In this document: positions 9,919 through 21,600 of the stretch, one piece after another
Numbering within the stretch: position 1 is the stretch's first letter
How the letters are laid out: every line of letters starts with the position of its first letter
Source of the DNA: Wyeomyia smithii
Taxonomy: Eukaryota > Arthropoda > Insecta > Diptera > Culicidae
DNA: 64,000 nt
Assembly: GCF_029784165.1 (NCBI RefSeq)
Contig: NC_073695.1
Location: forward strand, 190,305,357 to 190,369,356
Direction of reading: 5' to 3'
Translations under genes and position numbers: made by a program
The notes under the pieces: generated by a model
Database searches by the model: none
What the model was told of the DNA's origin: nothing
Seen by the model: only the letters and a program-made list of their open reading frames with translations

Positions 9919-11337
9919 CTAAGGTTGAGTTAAACCGTGTTCACGGTTGACATGAGTCTTTAGTGAGCATTTGTATGTGAAGCCTTGAGCGCAAATCTCA
10001 CAAACGAATGGCTTCTCCTGTGTGTGTATCCTTTGGTGCACATTGGCTGCATAGGACGATTTGAACGCTTTATTGCAAACATTGCAAGGGTAGTTCCGCA
10101 CATTCGTGTGTACTAGCATATGCCGTTGAAGTTTCTTCCTGGAAGAACAAGAGCTTAAACAAGAGGCATACAAAACACTACATCAGAGGAACAAACTTTG
10201 ATTTGAACTTTTTCTGGCAAATTTCGCAGTCAATGCGGGCCTCTCCATGAGCGTGATTCATGTGATTAGCGTATGTAAATTGTGTTTTTAACTGGTCACC
10301 ACATATGGGACAGATTTGCACATCCGAATCGCAGCATAATTCGTGTTTCCGTCTTGCCGTCGCGTTGTAAAAACTTTTCCTACATTTTTTACGACATTTG
10401 TAAGGTTTAATTCCTGTTAATGTTTTAAATTTTTTTTTGTGAGAAGTTCTATCGTATCGAATATTAATACCTTTGTGTTTATTCATGTGGTATTTCAACG
10501 CACTATGATATTTGAATGAAATCGAGCAAATTGGACAGTCAACATAGTTTGATTCATCCTGGTTAAGGCCTTTGCAACGTTTGGAGTGAACTTTGAACCC
10601 AATTATTGTGTCGAATTTTCGATTGCATGTAGCACATGCCTTCACATCCATAGCAGGTCCATCTGTCATGGGACTGAAACTAAAACTAGAGCGATTAAAA
10701 CGATCAAAACGGCATAAACAGTAACATACGTTTCATGTTCAAGCTCCAAGTTAACGTCATCTTGCGAGATGTTTCGACCTTCCGCATCAGCAGTTTTAGA
10801 CGACACATCTTCGTCGGTATCGCACAGCTCAACTTTAACGGTTTCTACTGACACAGAAGTATCGCTTTCAGTAAATAGTTTTTCTCTTAGGATGTATTTA
10901 TTGTGCCTTTGAACTAGTAGATGTACTCGTGAAATCATTTCGAGTGTTTCGTCCTCTAACCAGGTGTCCGATTCTTGCTGGTAACCTGCGTGCTTCAATC
11001 CCGTAGCGTAACTATTCGGCCACATTTCGGCATTTAGACAACACTGCTGAAATTCTAAAACTAGTTCCACCAGTTTCCAGCATGTTCGACAGGTAGCAAA
11101 TTCTTCTAAGTTTAAACTAAGATTAAAGATAGTTTGCAGCTGCAACCTGCATTGCAATGCATCCTGACTGGTAATACTCGGAATACTTGAGAAGCTCACT
11201 GTTTGCTTTGAATTACATTTTCTAAGACAAAGGATACAACAGACCTCGCTATCCGTATTTGCGGTATTGCAAATATTAAGTTTTTCTGGTACCTTAGAGG
11301 AATTCTTTGTTTTAGTGACACGCTTTAGCATGGACAT
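9919..11337 (-). CDS. ZAD-C2H2 zinc-finger protein (three exons)
   Basis: The exons I infer on the minus strand are 11337-10730, 10673-10197 and 10138-9919, giving 434 residues with introns of 56 and 58 bp. The N-terminus carries a ZAD domain: CCILC near residue 33 paired with CRTC near residue 85, the Cys pattern that binds one zinc and mediates dimerisation. An acidic linker follows. Then come about seven zinc fingers, starting at CATCNRKF, CPICSISF, a degenerate CRKKCRKSF, CPICGDQL, CEICQKKF, CNVCNKAF and CEICAQGF. The last intron splits the fifth finger. Joining AA|G there restores the perfect C-X2-C-X12-H-X3-H spacing, which supports the unusual donor (GTTTGT). Known for the family: ZAD proteins are insect-expanded nuclear DNA-binding regulators, often germline-expressed. 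I cannot assign a one-to-one orthologue. Confidence 0.88.
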
Positions 11338-12160
11338 TGTTTCTAAAAAAAAAAGTTTTAAATGCTCGAGCTAACTATTTTCTACGGTTTTTTACTAGGC
11401 GGCATATAAGTGAAAAAGTAGTTTACCTGCCTTGTCTGTGACACGAGACTTTAGTTTATATTTGGAGCAAGTTAAAATTATAAAAAAAAACAATAACACT
11501 GAACAAGCTTTCCAGAATTTAATTTGTACTTATGGTATTTTAGTCAAGTTTTAGAGCCATCAGAGCGTATTTATTTGTTTGTAAACAAAACAAATATCCG
11601 TCAGTGAATCGAGGACATCGGAGTTTGTACCGAACGTACCGAATTACCGACAGCTTTGCTCAGCGACACATTTATCCAACTGCAGCGCGTTTGGATCTAG
11701 CGGCATGTTTTAGAACTAACCAAATGTGAACCATAAGGGGGTATTCGCGAACTGACAAAAGCGTATTTATTTAAATCTAACTGGGGGAACCGCCTTTTCC
11801 GAAAATAAAACTGATTAAAAAGAGATTACGTATGCCGTATGCCTCTTGAAATGAAAGGCTGTAGAATTTAGCATTTTGAAGTTGTAAATACGATATACTG
11901 AAGAAATTAAGTGTTGTTTTAATGATTGATAAGTTTTTAGCTAGATGTATGGGAAAATTAGTGAGAATTTTTGTTAAGTTTGCAAAGACAAAAAAGTTAT
12001 TTATTTATTTATTTGTTTGTACAATCAACAGGTAGAAACAACCTCAATGACTAAAACTGAAACCACAGATAACAGATATCCAAGCCTATTTTGCTTCATG
12101 TGTGAAAAGACGCAACGGTTTTTTAGCATGTCGCAATACGCAATATGGTGGCGCTAAGAA
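11338..12160. other. Upstream region of the ZAD gene, no gene seen
   Basis: AT-rich sequence presumably holds the promoter and 5' UTR of the minus-strand ZAD gene. There is a TTTATTTATTTATTTGTTTG tract near 12000. I see no open frame or repeat family that I can name. Confidence 0.4.
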
Positions 12161-12163
12161 CAC

Positions 12164-12610
12164 TTAGTGGTCAATGATTCGATAAAATCGATAGTTTTTC
12201 GGCTGATCGCGCACGGCCCCACGTTGTGTTCTACTTTCGCCCTTTGGCATCACGAATGGGGCAATTAAGGCCCAGGGAGAAGTTTTCTTTTGCTCGACGA
12301 CACAAACGCAAATCTTCACTATGCTACTGTACAACTTTATTCTATACCGTACAATATTTACAACGGGGCAGCGTGACGGCGCTGCCACCGTACGATTATC
12401 GACTAACACCGGATTGAGATGGCAAGTACACTTTTATAGCTGGTCGCAAACAATGACCAGCTTTGGCGGGAGGCGCAAATAAAGCCTAATTGTTATAAAC
12501 TAACGCGCGCCAACTAGCTTGGCGTGGTTCTCAAGCCACTCACAGCGTTGCGGACAGTCGTTCCTTTTGCAGTGCGGATGGTGTGACTCAACACCGGCTT
12601 TTATCGATAT
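12164..12610 (-). mobile_element. Probable solo LTR or LTR plus leader of an LTR retrotransposon
   Basis: Read on the minus strand, the stretch begins near TGTTGAGTCACACC (about 12594-12580). It contains a TATA box in CTATAAAAGTGTAC (about 12439-12426) and, about 95 bp later, a poly(A) signal in AATAAAGTTGTAC. It then ends near AACACAACGTGGGGC (about 12230-12215), which resembles the sequence just after an LTR at a primer-binding site. The spacing of promoter then poly(A) signal within about 400 bp is what an LTR shows. No gag or pol frame lies beside it. The exact ends and the superfamily (BEL or Ty3-like) are uncertain. Confidence 0.45.
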
Positions 12611-13090
12611 TATCGTAATGAGAATGGCTGCCGTTTTTAAATGTAGAAGTTTTGAGCAGTCGTAATGTGTACATTATCGACTTCTTTATTCAATCCCTCT
12701 GTATATTTGCGATAAATTTGTTTGTTTTAGTGTTGGTTTGAAAAAATAAATACATAAACCTCACCAGATCTATGTTATATCGTTGCATAAACAGCGACTG
12801 TATAATCTGTAAGAATTTTCATGCGTCTGGCAGCTTCGACCGTAAACCAGCGCTGCCATCACTAAAGTGGTTAAAGTCGCAAGTTGCAGAAAGATGTCGT
12901 TAGCATTCCAAACGAGTAAGAATTTAAAATCTTACACACGATTTCTGGAGTTTTTTGTTCTAGCTTGGATGTCTGTTATCTGTGCTAAAACTAAAGTTAA
13001 CAAGTAAAGACTAAATTAAACAGACAACACTTTAATTACACGTCTAGACAAATTAAAATCGAAACATTCAAAACAATTGTCACGCGACAC
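12611..13090. other. No recognised feature
   Basis: Unremarkable AT-rich sequence between the LTR-like remnant and the jockey-like LINE. No frame longer than about 60 codons with any recognisable motif. Confidence 0.4.
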
Positions 13091-13094
13091 ATAC

Positions 13095-14990
13095 ATTTCA
13101 TCGGTTCGTGCATCCCGTAGTTCGTCCTGGACAATTCCTGTTGCCTGTGCTGTGCTCGGGGCAATCTAATATAGAAGTTGGCAAGTCGCTGATGAAGCAG
13201 GCTTTAGTGACATCTCTTCTGACGTTGAGAGCGTCCAGATGTATTAACCTGCAGCGCTCAGTATATCAGTTAAAGTTTCAGATCATCAGCGTAAGATTTC
13301 TTCTGGCATTTCAGGACGTGGTATACACGCTGCTTTATTTTAACTCTAATCTGATTAGGATCTACTCAGTTTGGTATTCTTATGCAAAATGTCAAAAAGT
13401 GAGTAATCGAGTACTGGACGATTGAGTAACATTAACCCAAATTTTCATAATTACCATGTTTACTCAGTTTTGAGTTATTATCCATGATGTTTACTCACCC
13501 CTGAGTATATGTATATGTCAAAAGTTTTCAACAGCAATATTATCGGTTTCCGAAGAACAATTGGTGTCGCTTTTTATTCGTTGGCTGGCAGTAAGTATCT
13601 GATCTGTCATCAAATTAATAATTTCTTAATCAATTAATAATTTCAGCCCAACATCAGTATTGCAGAGGATTTGAAAACACCTAAAAGATCTCTTCAAAAT
13701 GAACAACCGCATGTTGTATGTTCTACGATGCCGTTTAAAGCCGGACTTTTATTCGTGATAACAAACGGAAACATTTGTATTGATGTACAGTGCTCAACAA
13801 TCGATGCAATTTAAATCCTTCGCAGTATTAGGTGACGAATGATGACGGATTATCTGGCACAAAAAAGTTAGTCACAGTTCACGGGCAACTGTCAACCGGT
13901 TGGGTGCCGCATTCAATGAAGACACGGGAATGATTTAGTAAATTTTCTAATGTTTCGATGAAAAATAAATCTGTGTTTTTGATTGTTCTGAATTCATTTT
14001 ATTTATTGAGTCAGATTTATAAAAAACAGAAATCATTAAATTTCCGTATTTAGGCAAACTGGGTAACTTGTACTCATTTTCGTTAATTTCTGGTTTGCAT
14101 GAACAGAGTAGATTCTACTCAGTTTTTGACGTATGACGCCCTTACTCAGAAGTGAGTAACCGTAAAAGTACCCTAATTAGGGTACCTCCACTTTTTTCAA
14201 AAGTGGGTGATATCTAACTCACTTTAGAGTAACAAAAAATGAGCGTGTACATCGTTCATGTACAACAGAAACAAGAATGGTCCAAGATGACTACCTTGTG
14301 GAACACCGGATTTCACTTGGAATCTGGGAACGAAATATGATAATCTATTTTGACGGAAGTGTTTCTGTTAGTCAGGTTCGAGCGCAGCCAAGAAAGAAGA
14401 CTACCGCCAATGCCTAATCTTTCAAATTTAGCTGAAGCAATTTCATGATCCATTCTGACGAATGCAGCAGAAAGATCTTTGTAGATTGCATCTACCTGCG
14501 ACCCTTTTCCATATGCCGTACGATGAAAGAGGTGAATGATACAAGGTTAGTGGTAGTGGAGCGTTTCGGAACGAAGCCATGCTGGTCTGACGAAATATAC
14601 TGCGAGCATTTCTGTGTCAAAAAGCTCAGAAAATCAGCTCGAAAAGCTTTGACGAAGAACACAAGGCGGAAATTCCTTGATAGTTGGAAACAGTACGCTT
14701 ACATCCTTTTTTTGTGAACCGGGAAGACAAAAGAGCTTTTCCAGCAGCTTGGGAAGACACCATGAGTAAGCGAAGAATTGAAAATCACTGCTAACGGGGA
14801 TGCAAGAGCATAGATGCAGTTTTTTAGGACAACGGCTGGAACACCATCTGGGCCAACACTGGAAGAATTTTTCAAACGTTTGGCAGCTGTAATAATAACA
14901 TCCCTAGTTATCGGGTGGTGAGGACTAATATCTGGTAAAGTTTCTAAATATATACATAATTTTGGGGCCACAAGACAAGACTGGGCCCTG
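13095..14990 (-). mobile_element. Jockey-like LINE reverse-transcriptase remnant, interrupted by a DNA element
   Basis: On the minus strand, RT fingers appear at 14971-14699: KRLKNSSSVGPDGVPAVVLK, then FPSCWKSSFVFPVHKK. After frameshifts the text continues NYQGISALCSSSKLFELIF, DAIYKDLSAAFVRMDHE (motif A region), a shifted VPQGS.LGPFLF (motif B) and YMNDVHAHF near 14250. The catalytic YADDLKL box (motif C) then reappears about 0.95 kb further on, at about 13291-13270, so the RT has been split by an insertion between motifs B and C. Stops make it dead. The tail region below 13260 is rearranged. Clade (jockey versus CR1) is uncertain. Confidence 0.7.
13335..14243. mobile_element. Non-autonomous DNA element inserted in the jockey-like LINE
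   Basis: This segment separates RT motifs B and C of the surrounding LINE. Its ends are imperfect inverted repeats: the left end reads AACTCTAATCTGATTAGGAT, and the right end on the minus strand reads TACTCTAAAGTGAGTTAGAT. Both end regions are crowded with GAGTA/TACTC words, such as TTACTCAGTTTTGAGT near 13460 and TTACTCAGAAGTGAGTAACC near 14142. The middle contains an AATAAA (13966) but no frame that I recognise. Boundaries are good to about 15 bp. The superfamily is unknown. Confidence 0.5.
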
Positions 14991-14999
14991 CGCCCTCAC

Positions 15000-15900
15000 A
15001 ATCGTCAATCCGGTTTTGCGTATACAACTGGAATTTGCTGGAAAGCTCAAAATAATTGCTCTAGAAAGATTATAGCTTTTTGACCAATCCTGTGAAATTT
15101 GGTGCCTCTAGACATTGTCAACTTACGTCAAAGTGTCACATAGTAATTACTCGCCGGGTTCGTCGCTTCAGCGTTATGTTTTCGAGAAAACTCTCTGAAA
15201 AAGTGTTGGGAGGTAGGGGCACTATGTTCACAGGAATGGTTAAAAAGCTATAATATTTCATTTTTTGTAGTTCGATACTTAGGATCACACCTGTATAAAA
15301 ACGGTAAAAACATCTTTTGAAAGAACATTATGCAATGATAACACAGATAATAGTTATCAAAATTCCTTTCTGTTTGGTTATTTCATTAGTGAAAAACTAA
15401 TATAAGTTTGTATATCACTCTAGTAGCAGCAAAAATAGAACAAATCAACCATTAAATGCATTCGTTGTTTTGCTTTCGTCTCGATTAGACGCAAATTGTT
15501 CATCTCCGTTTGAGTTCGCAAAATAACAATACACGAGTTATCGTACGGGTGTTTTTTTTGTCGATTAGTTCTTGTGCTGCGCGATAACAATAGCCGGCAG
15601 TTTATCGGCAGAAACATTTTCTGCACACTGGTAGGGGCAGGCTACCCCGCCAGTGAACTGATACGCAGCTGATATATCAGCAAGAATAATTCTCCCGCAC
15701 CGCTGTTACCCCGCTAGCAGCACGAACCACCATACGATCGAGAGAGTGGAAGTCAACTACAAGTGGCATCTACAAGGTCGCGTGTAGGATACGGCCACTG
15801 TGTCACAACACGAAGCTGGATCGTCATTGTTTGTTCTGCGGAGACGCTCGATTAATCCTACTATCAGCCGTGAGGTCGTGACTTAGACGTTCGGTGAAGT
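15000..15900. other. No recognised gene
   Basis: Mixed-composition sequence with no supported coding frame or named repeat, ending at the start of the TTA microsatellite. Confidence 0.4.
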
Positions 15901-15920
15901 ATTCACTTTAGAATTTTTAT

Positions 15921-16592
<672 letters not shown>

Positions 16593-17699
16593 CAAACTGC
16601 GAGTTGTTGTGAGTAGCTTGAAGCAAGCAAACGCAATTGCTAGCTACGAGCTCTTCACGAGAGAGTACCGCGTGTACATCCCTGCCAAGGACGTGGAGAT
16701 CGACGGTGTGGTTACCGAAGGAAGCCTCACGGTCAATGACATTTTGCGTCACGGGGTTGGCTGCTTCAAGAACCCCCTGATTCAAGATGTAAAGATACTG
16801 GATGTCAAGCAATTGCATTCAGTATCCATCGAAGAAGGGAAGAAGAAATTCTTCCCTTCGGATTCCTTCTGTGTAACATTCGCCGGATCCGCACTGCCGA
16901 ACTACATCTCTTTGGACAGGGCTCGTCTGCCTGTACGCCTGTTCGTACCGCGGGTCATGCATTGCCAAAACTGCAAGCAGTTAGGTCATACAGCCACCTA
17001 CTGCTGCAACAAGGCACGCTGCAGCATGTGCGGAGGCAATCATGCTGAGACCGCTCGCAGTGAGGATACTGAAAAGTGTCTTTACTGCGAGGGAACTCGG
17101 CATGATCTTTCGGCGTGTCCCGCGTACAAACAGCGCGAGGAAAAAATTAAGCGTTCCCTCAAGGAACGATCAAAGCGCTCTTTCGCAGAAATGCTGAAGA
17201 GTGCTGAGCCACCCTCGACAGGAAACATCTTTTCCTTTTTGCCAACCGATGAGGGTACATCTGACGCTCCCGTCGAAGGGTGTTCTTATGCCATGCCAGA
17301 AGGATCTAGGAAGAGGAGAATGATCAATTCTCCTAATCTTTCTCGCAAAGGTCGCAAGATAACCCCTAGCGGAATGACCAATAAACCAACACAAAAAGGA
17401 ACGGTGAATAAAAACCGAAGCAAGTACCTCCCGGTTTTAATTTTAAATCAAACCAGGAGTACCCACCGCTTCCTGGGGCACCAAAAACCCCTCGTGCACC
17501 CATTTCTCGATCAGAAGATAAAAAAGAAACAGGGTTCATAAAATTTTCTGATATTGTGGACTGGATATTTAGAACATTCAACATACCAGATCCCCTACAA
17601 AACATTCTTCTTGCCCTTCTTCCTACAGTGAAAACCTTTTTGAAGCAACTAGCAGCAACTTGGCCCCTCATTTCAGCTATCATATCTTTCGATGACTAA
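16593..17699 (+). pseudogene. I-clade ORF1 (gag-like RNA-binding protein), truncated and frameshifted
   Basis: No ATG opens this frame; it runs in from the junction at 16591 as KLRVVVSSLKQANAIAS. Conserved ORF1 text follows (YRVYIPAKDVEIDGVV, HGVGCFKNP, LPVRLFVPRVMHC). Three zinc knuckles follow at about 16966-17120: CQNCKQLGHTATYC, CSMCGGNHAETARSEDTEKC and CLYCEGTRHDLSAC. A one-base change near 17425 throws the frame out, giving an early stop at 17541. In the shifted frame the normal C-terminus continues as PGFNFKSNQEYPPLPG to ISAIISFDD, stopping at 17697-17699. That stop overlaps the ORF2 start in ATGACTAA. Known role: ORF1 proteins bind element RNA in the RNP. Confidence 0.85.
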
Positions 17700-20600
17700 T
17701 CCGGCGGAAGAGGTTAGGAATTTTATCACTGTATTACAGTGGAATTGCAGAAGTATCATCCCCAAATTTGATCTATTTTCTCATTTAATAAATACATACA
17801 ATTGTAACGCATTTGCGCTCTGTGAAACCTTTCTCAATTCAAACGATCAACTCAATTTCCACGATTTTAACATTATTCGTCGAGATCGAGACTCACACGG
17901 TGGAGGGGTACTTTTAGGGATTAAAAAGTGCTATTCCTTCTTCCGAATCGACCTCCCCTCGATCTCGCATATTGAAGTCGTTGCCATTCAAACGAATATG
18001 AATGGAAAAGACCTATGCCTTGTTTCGTTATATATCCCTCCATCCGCGCGGTTTGAACAGAGGCATCTCACTGATATAGCAGAGTTGCTTCCCGCGCCTT
18101 TTTTGATATTGGGAGATTTTAACTCTCACTGTTCGCTATGGGGGTCGCTGTACGACGACAACCGATCTTCTTTAATCTGTAACTTGATCGACGACTTCAA
18201 TATGACAGTTTTGAATACTGGGGAAGCGACACGTGTACCTAATCCTCCAGCACGTGAAAGCGTGCTTGACCTATCCCTCTGCTCGACATCACTAGCGCTA
18301 GATTGCCAGTGGAAAGTAATCAACGATCCCCACGGTAGCGATCATCTTCCAATTGTTATATCAATTGCTAATGGTTCAACTCCCCCGAACCCAATCAATA
18401 TTTCCTACGACCTTACACGTAATATTGATTGGAAGCGTTATGAGTCTATTATAGCGGAATCTATCGAGACTCACGAGGAACTTCCTCCGGAGGAAGAATA
18501 CGCGTTCTTAGCTGGCTTGATAATCGACGCCGCGACTCAAGCTCAGACGAAACCGATACCCGGGGTAACGATTAGACAGCGCCCTCCACACAAATGGTGG
18601 GACAAAGAGTGCTCTGAGCTGTACGCGCGAAGGTCCGCGGCGTATAAGGACTACCGGGAGTACGGCACTGTCAACCTACTTCGAAAGTACGAGGCACTGG
18701 GCAGGCAGATGGAGAGCTTAGTAAAGGCGAAAAAACGCGGGTACTGGCGGCAGTTCGTAAACGCGTTGTCGAGGAAAACAGCGATGAGCACTCTTTGGGA
18801 TACCGCCAGGCGCATGCGGAACCGTGACGTTTCGAATGAAGGTGAGGAGTATTCAGATCGCTGGATACTCGATTTTGCCAAAAAGGTCTGTCCGGACTCT
18901 GTCCCCGAACAGAAGACCTTTCGCGACGTGTTTTTAGTAGCTACGGAAGAGCCTCCATTTTCGATGTTGGAATTTTCAATGGCTCTCCTCTCGTGCAACA
19001 ATAAAGCTCCAGGGTTGGATAGAATCAAATTCAACTTGTTGAAGAATCTACCCGACTCTGCAAAAAGACGCTTGTTGAACTTGTTCAACAAGTTCCTTGA
19101 GCTAAACATTGTTCCGCACGACTGGAGGGAGGTAAAAGTCATTGCTATTCAAAAACCCGGAAAACCCGCCTCTGATCACAATTCCTATAGGCCGATTGCG
19201 ATGCTCTCTTGCCTCCGGAAATTAATGGAGAAAATGATCCTCTTACGGTTAGACAAATGGGTCGAAACAAACGGGTTACTTTCAGATACTCAATTTAGCT
19301 TTCGCCGGGGCAAAGAGACGAAAGATTGCCTAGCGTTGCTTTCTACTGAAATTCAACTAGCCTTTGCTCGCAAAGAGCAAATGGCTTCTGCGTTCATGGA
19401 TATTAAGGGGGCTTTTGACTCTGTCTCTGTAGAAGTTTTAAGCGCGAAACTTCATTCGCAGGGACTTTCACCAAATTCGAATAACTTTTTGCTCAATTTG
19501 TTGCCAGAAAAGCATATGTATTTCTCACATGGCGATTCGACAACTTCCCGAAATAGTTACATGGGCCTTCCCCAGGGCTCATGTTTAAGCCTTAGACAAT
19601 TTGTCTGAATGGGCTCTTAAGCTGGGTATCGAATTTTCTCCGGAGAAAACTGAGCTGGTCGTTTTTTCTAGGAAGCATAACCCAGCTCAGCTGCAGCTCC
19701 TACTAACGGGTAAAACAATCACTCAGGTTTTAGTCGCTGAATATCTCGGGGTCTGGTTCGACTCTAAATGCACCTGGGCTTGCCATATTAGGTATCTGAC
19801 ACGAAAATGCCAACAGAGGATTAATTTTCTTTGTACGATTACCGGAACCTGGTGAGGAGCCCACCCAGGAGACCTTCTAAGGCTTTACCAAACAACGATA
19901 TTGTCTGTAATTGAGTACGGGTGTTTCTGCTTCCGCTCCGCAGCAAACACACATTTGATCAAACTGGAACGAATACAATATCGTTGTTTGCGTATTGCCT
20001 TAGGTTGCATGCAGTTGACCCATACGATGAGTCTTGAAGTGCTAGCGGGTATTCTTCCGTTGAAACATCGTTTTTGGAATCTCTCTCACCGGTTGCTAAT
20101 TCGATGCACAGTTATGAACCCTTAGTAATTGAAAATTTCGAGAGGTTGGTCGACCTTCAATCTCAATCCAGATTTATGACTTTATATTTTGACTATATGG
20201 CTCAAGATATTAATCCTTCTTCATACGATTCCTCCAATGTCGCACTTTTAGATACTTCTAATAATGCTATATTCTTCGACACCACCATGAAACAAGACAT
20301 TTCTGGTATCCCGGATCAATTGCGACCCCAAGAGATCCCTAAGATTTTTTCCAATAAGTTTAAACATGTTAGTTGTGATAAAAGGTTTTACACTGACGGA
20401 TCTAATCTAGATGAGTCCACTGGCTTCGGTGTTTTCCACGAAAATTTTACCGCCTTCTACAAACTCGATGCTCCTGCTTCCGTGTACGTCGCAGAACTTG
20501 CTGCTATTCAGTACTCTCTTGGAATCATCGAAACCCTGCCCATAGACCACTACTTCATCTTCACAGATAGTCTCAGTGCCATTGAGGCTCTGCGATCAAT

Positions 20601-21255
20601 GAAGCCTGTGAAGCACACCCCGTATTTCCTGGGGAAAATACGGCAGTTTTTAAGTGCTTTAACAGATAAAAATTACCGGGTTACCTTAGCGTGGGTCCCT
20701 TCTCATTGCTCGATTCCGGGTAACGAAAAGGCTGACTCTTTAGCTAAGGTGGGTGCTATTGATGGCGATATTTATGAAAGACCAATTGCTTATGATGAAT
20801 TTTATAGCATTTTGCGTCAGAGAACACTCAACAGTTAGCAATCATCATGGAACTCTGATGAACTGGGACGGTGGCTACATTCAATTTTTCCTAAGGTATC
20901 ACCGAAAGCATGGTTCAAGGGGTTTGATGTAGGTCGGGACTTCATTCGCGTGATGTCCAGACTTATGTCCAATCACTACACGTTAAACACGCAGCTCTTT
21001 CGTATAGGGCTTGTAGACAGTAATCACTGCGTTTGTGGCGATGGCTACCATGACATCGAGCATGTTGTTTGGTCGTGTACCGAATACTGTGGTGTTAGGT
21101 CTGAGCTTATAGATTCCCTTCGGGCCCGAGGAAAACAACCGAACGTACCCGTTAGAGACATGCTGGGAAGCGGTGATCTCCAGTACATGACACAGCTATA
21201 CGGGTTTATGAAAAATGCTGGCATTAAAATTCGATTTCTTTTATCTATTTGCTAG
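17692..21255 (+). pseudogene. I-clade ORF2 (AP-endonuclease, reverse transcriptase, RNase H), broken
   Basis: The frame opens at ATG 17692, within the ORF1 stop overlap. Endonuclease motifs are intact: LQWNCRSI, CETF, LILGDFNSHCSLWGS and SDHLPI. RT fingers (KAPGLDRIKFNLLK, YRPIAMLSCLRKLMEK), motif A (AFMDIKGAFDSV) and motif B (GLPQGSCLS) are present. Right after motif B, near 19587-19593, the text jumps to DNLSEWALKLGIEFSPEKTE in a new frame. The stretch carrying the catalytic [FY]ADD motif is therefore deleted. A TGA at about 19852 and a frameshift near 20115 follow. RNase H reads FYTDGSN, AELAAIQYSL, FTDSLSAIEALRS and AWVPSHCSIPGNEKADSLAK. A TAG at 20836 interrupts it before the CVCGDGYHDIEHVVWSC tail. 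Confidence 0.88.
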
Positions 21256-21600
21256 AATACAATTTCTGTCACAAACTGAAAGAGAATGATACACCCGGCT
21301 AGAGACACTAAAACGAAGACTCGGCATCTCTATGTTTACCCAGACACCTCAGACCAAAACTGCTCAAATAGAACATCACTGGTTAGCCACGTACAAATGA
21401 ATACATTCTGTAATATAAAATAGTTAAAAACAAAAATGTAACACCCCTCCTCTCATCTTAAATCCCCACTAGCTCGTAGTCGGCCGCGAGAATAAAAAAA
21501 GGCCTCCCTCTTTTCCCTGCTAGTTTAGAATTAAAAAAAAATGTACTTAGCTCAGTTAAACATAAATTGTATCGTGCCGTGTCAAATAAACTATTTAAAA

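Larger units (their letters stand above)
16593..21600 (+). mobile_element. I-clade LINE (MosquI-like), 5'-truncated and inactivated
   Basis: A nearly full-length non-LTR element with ORF1 (three CCHC knuckles) and ORF2 in the order AP-endonuclease, reverse transcriptase, RNase H, C-terminal Cys/His motif. Of the LINE clades here, I elements are the ones known for RNase H plus multiple gag-type knuckles. It starts inside ORF1 immediately after the TTA tract, so it is 5'-truncated. The 3' UTR carries A-rich stretches and ends near AAATAAACTATTTAAAAA at about 21600. Inactivating changes: a frameshift late in ORF1, a deletion of the RT catalytic box, two nonsense codons and a frameshift in ORF2. 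Confidence 0.9.
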
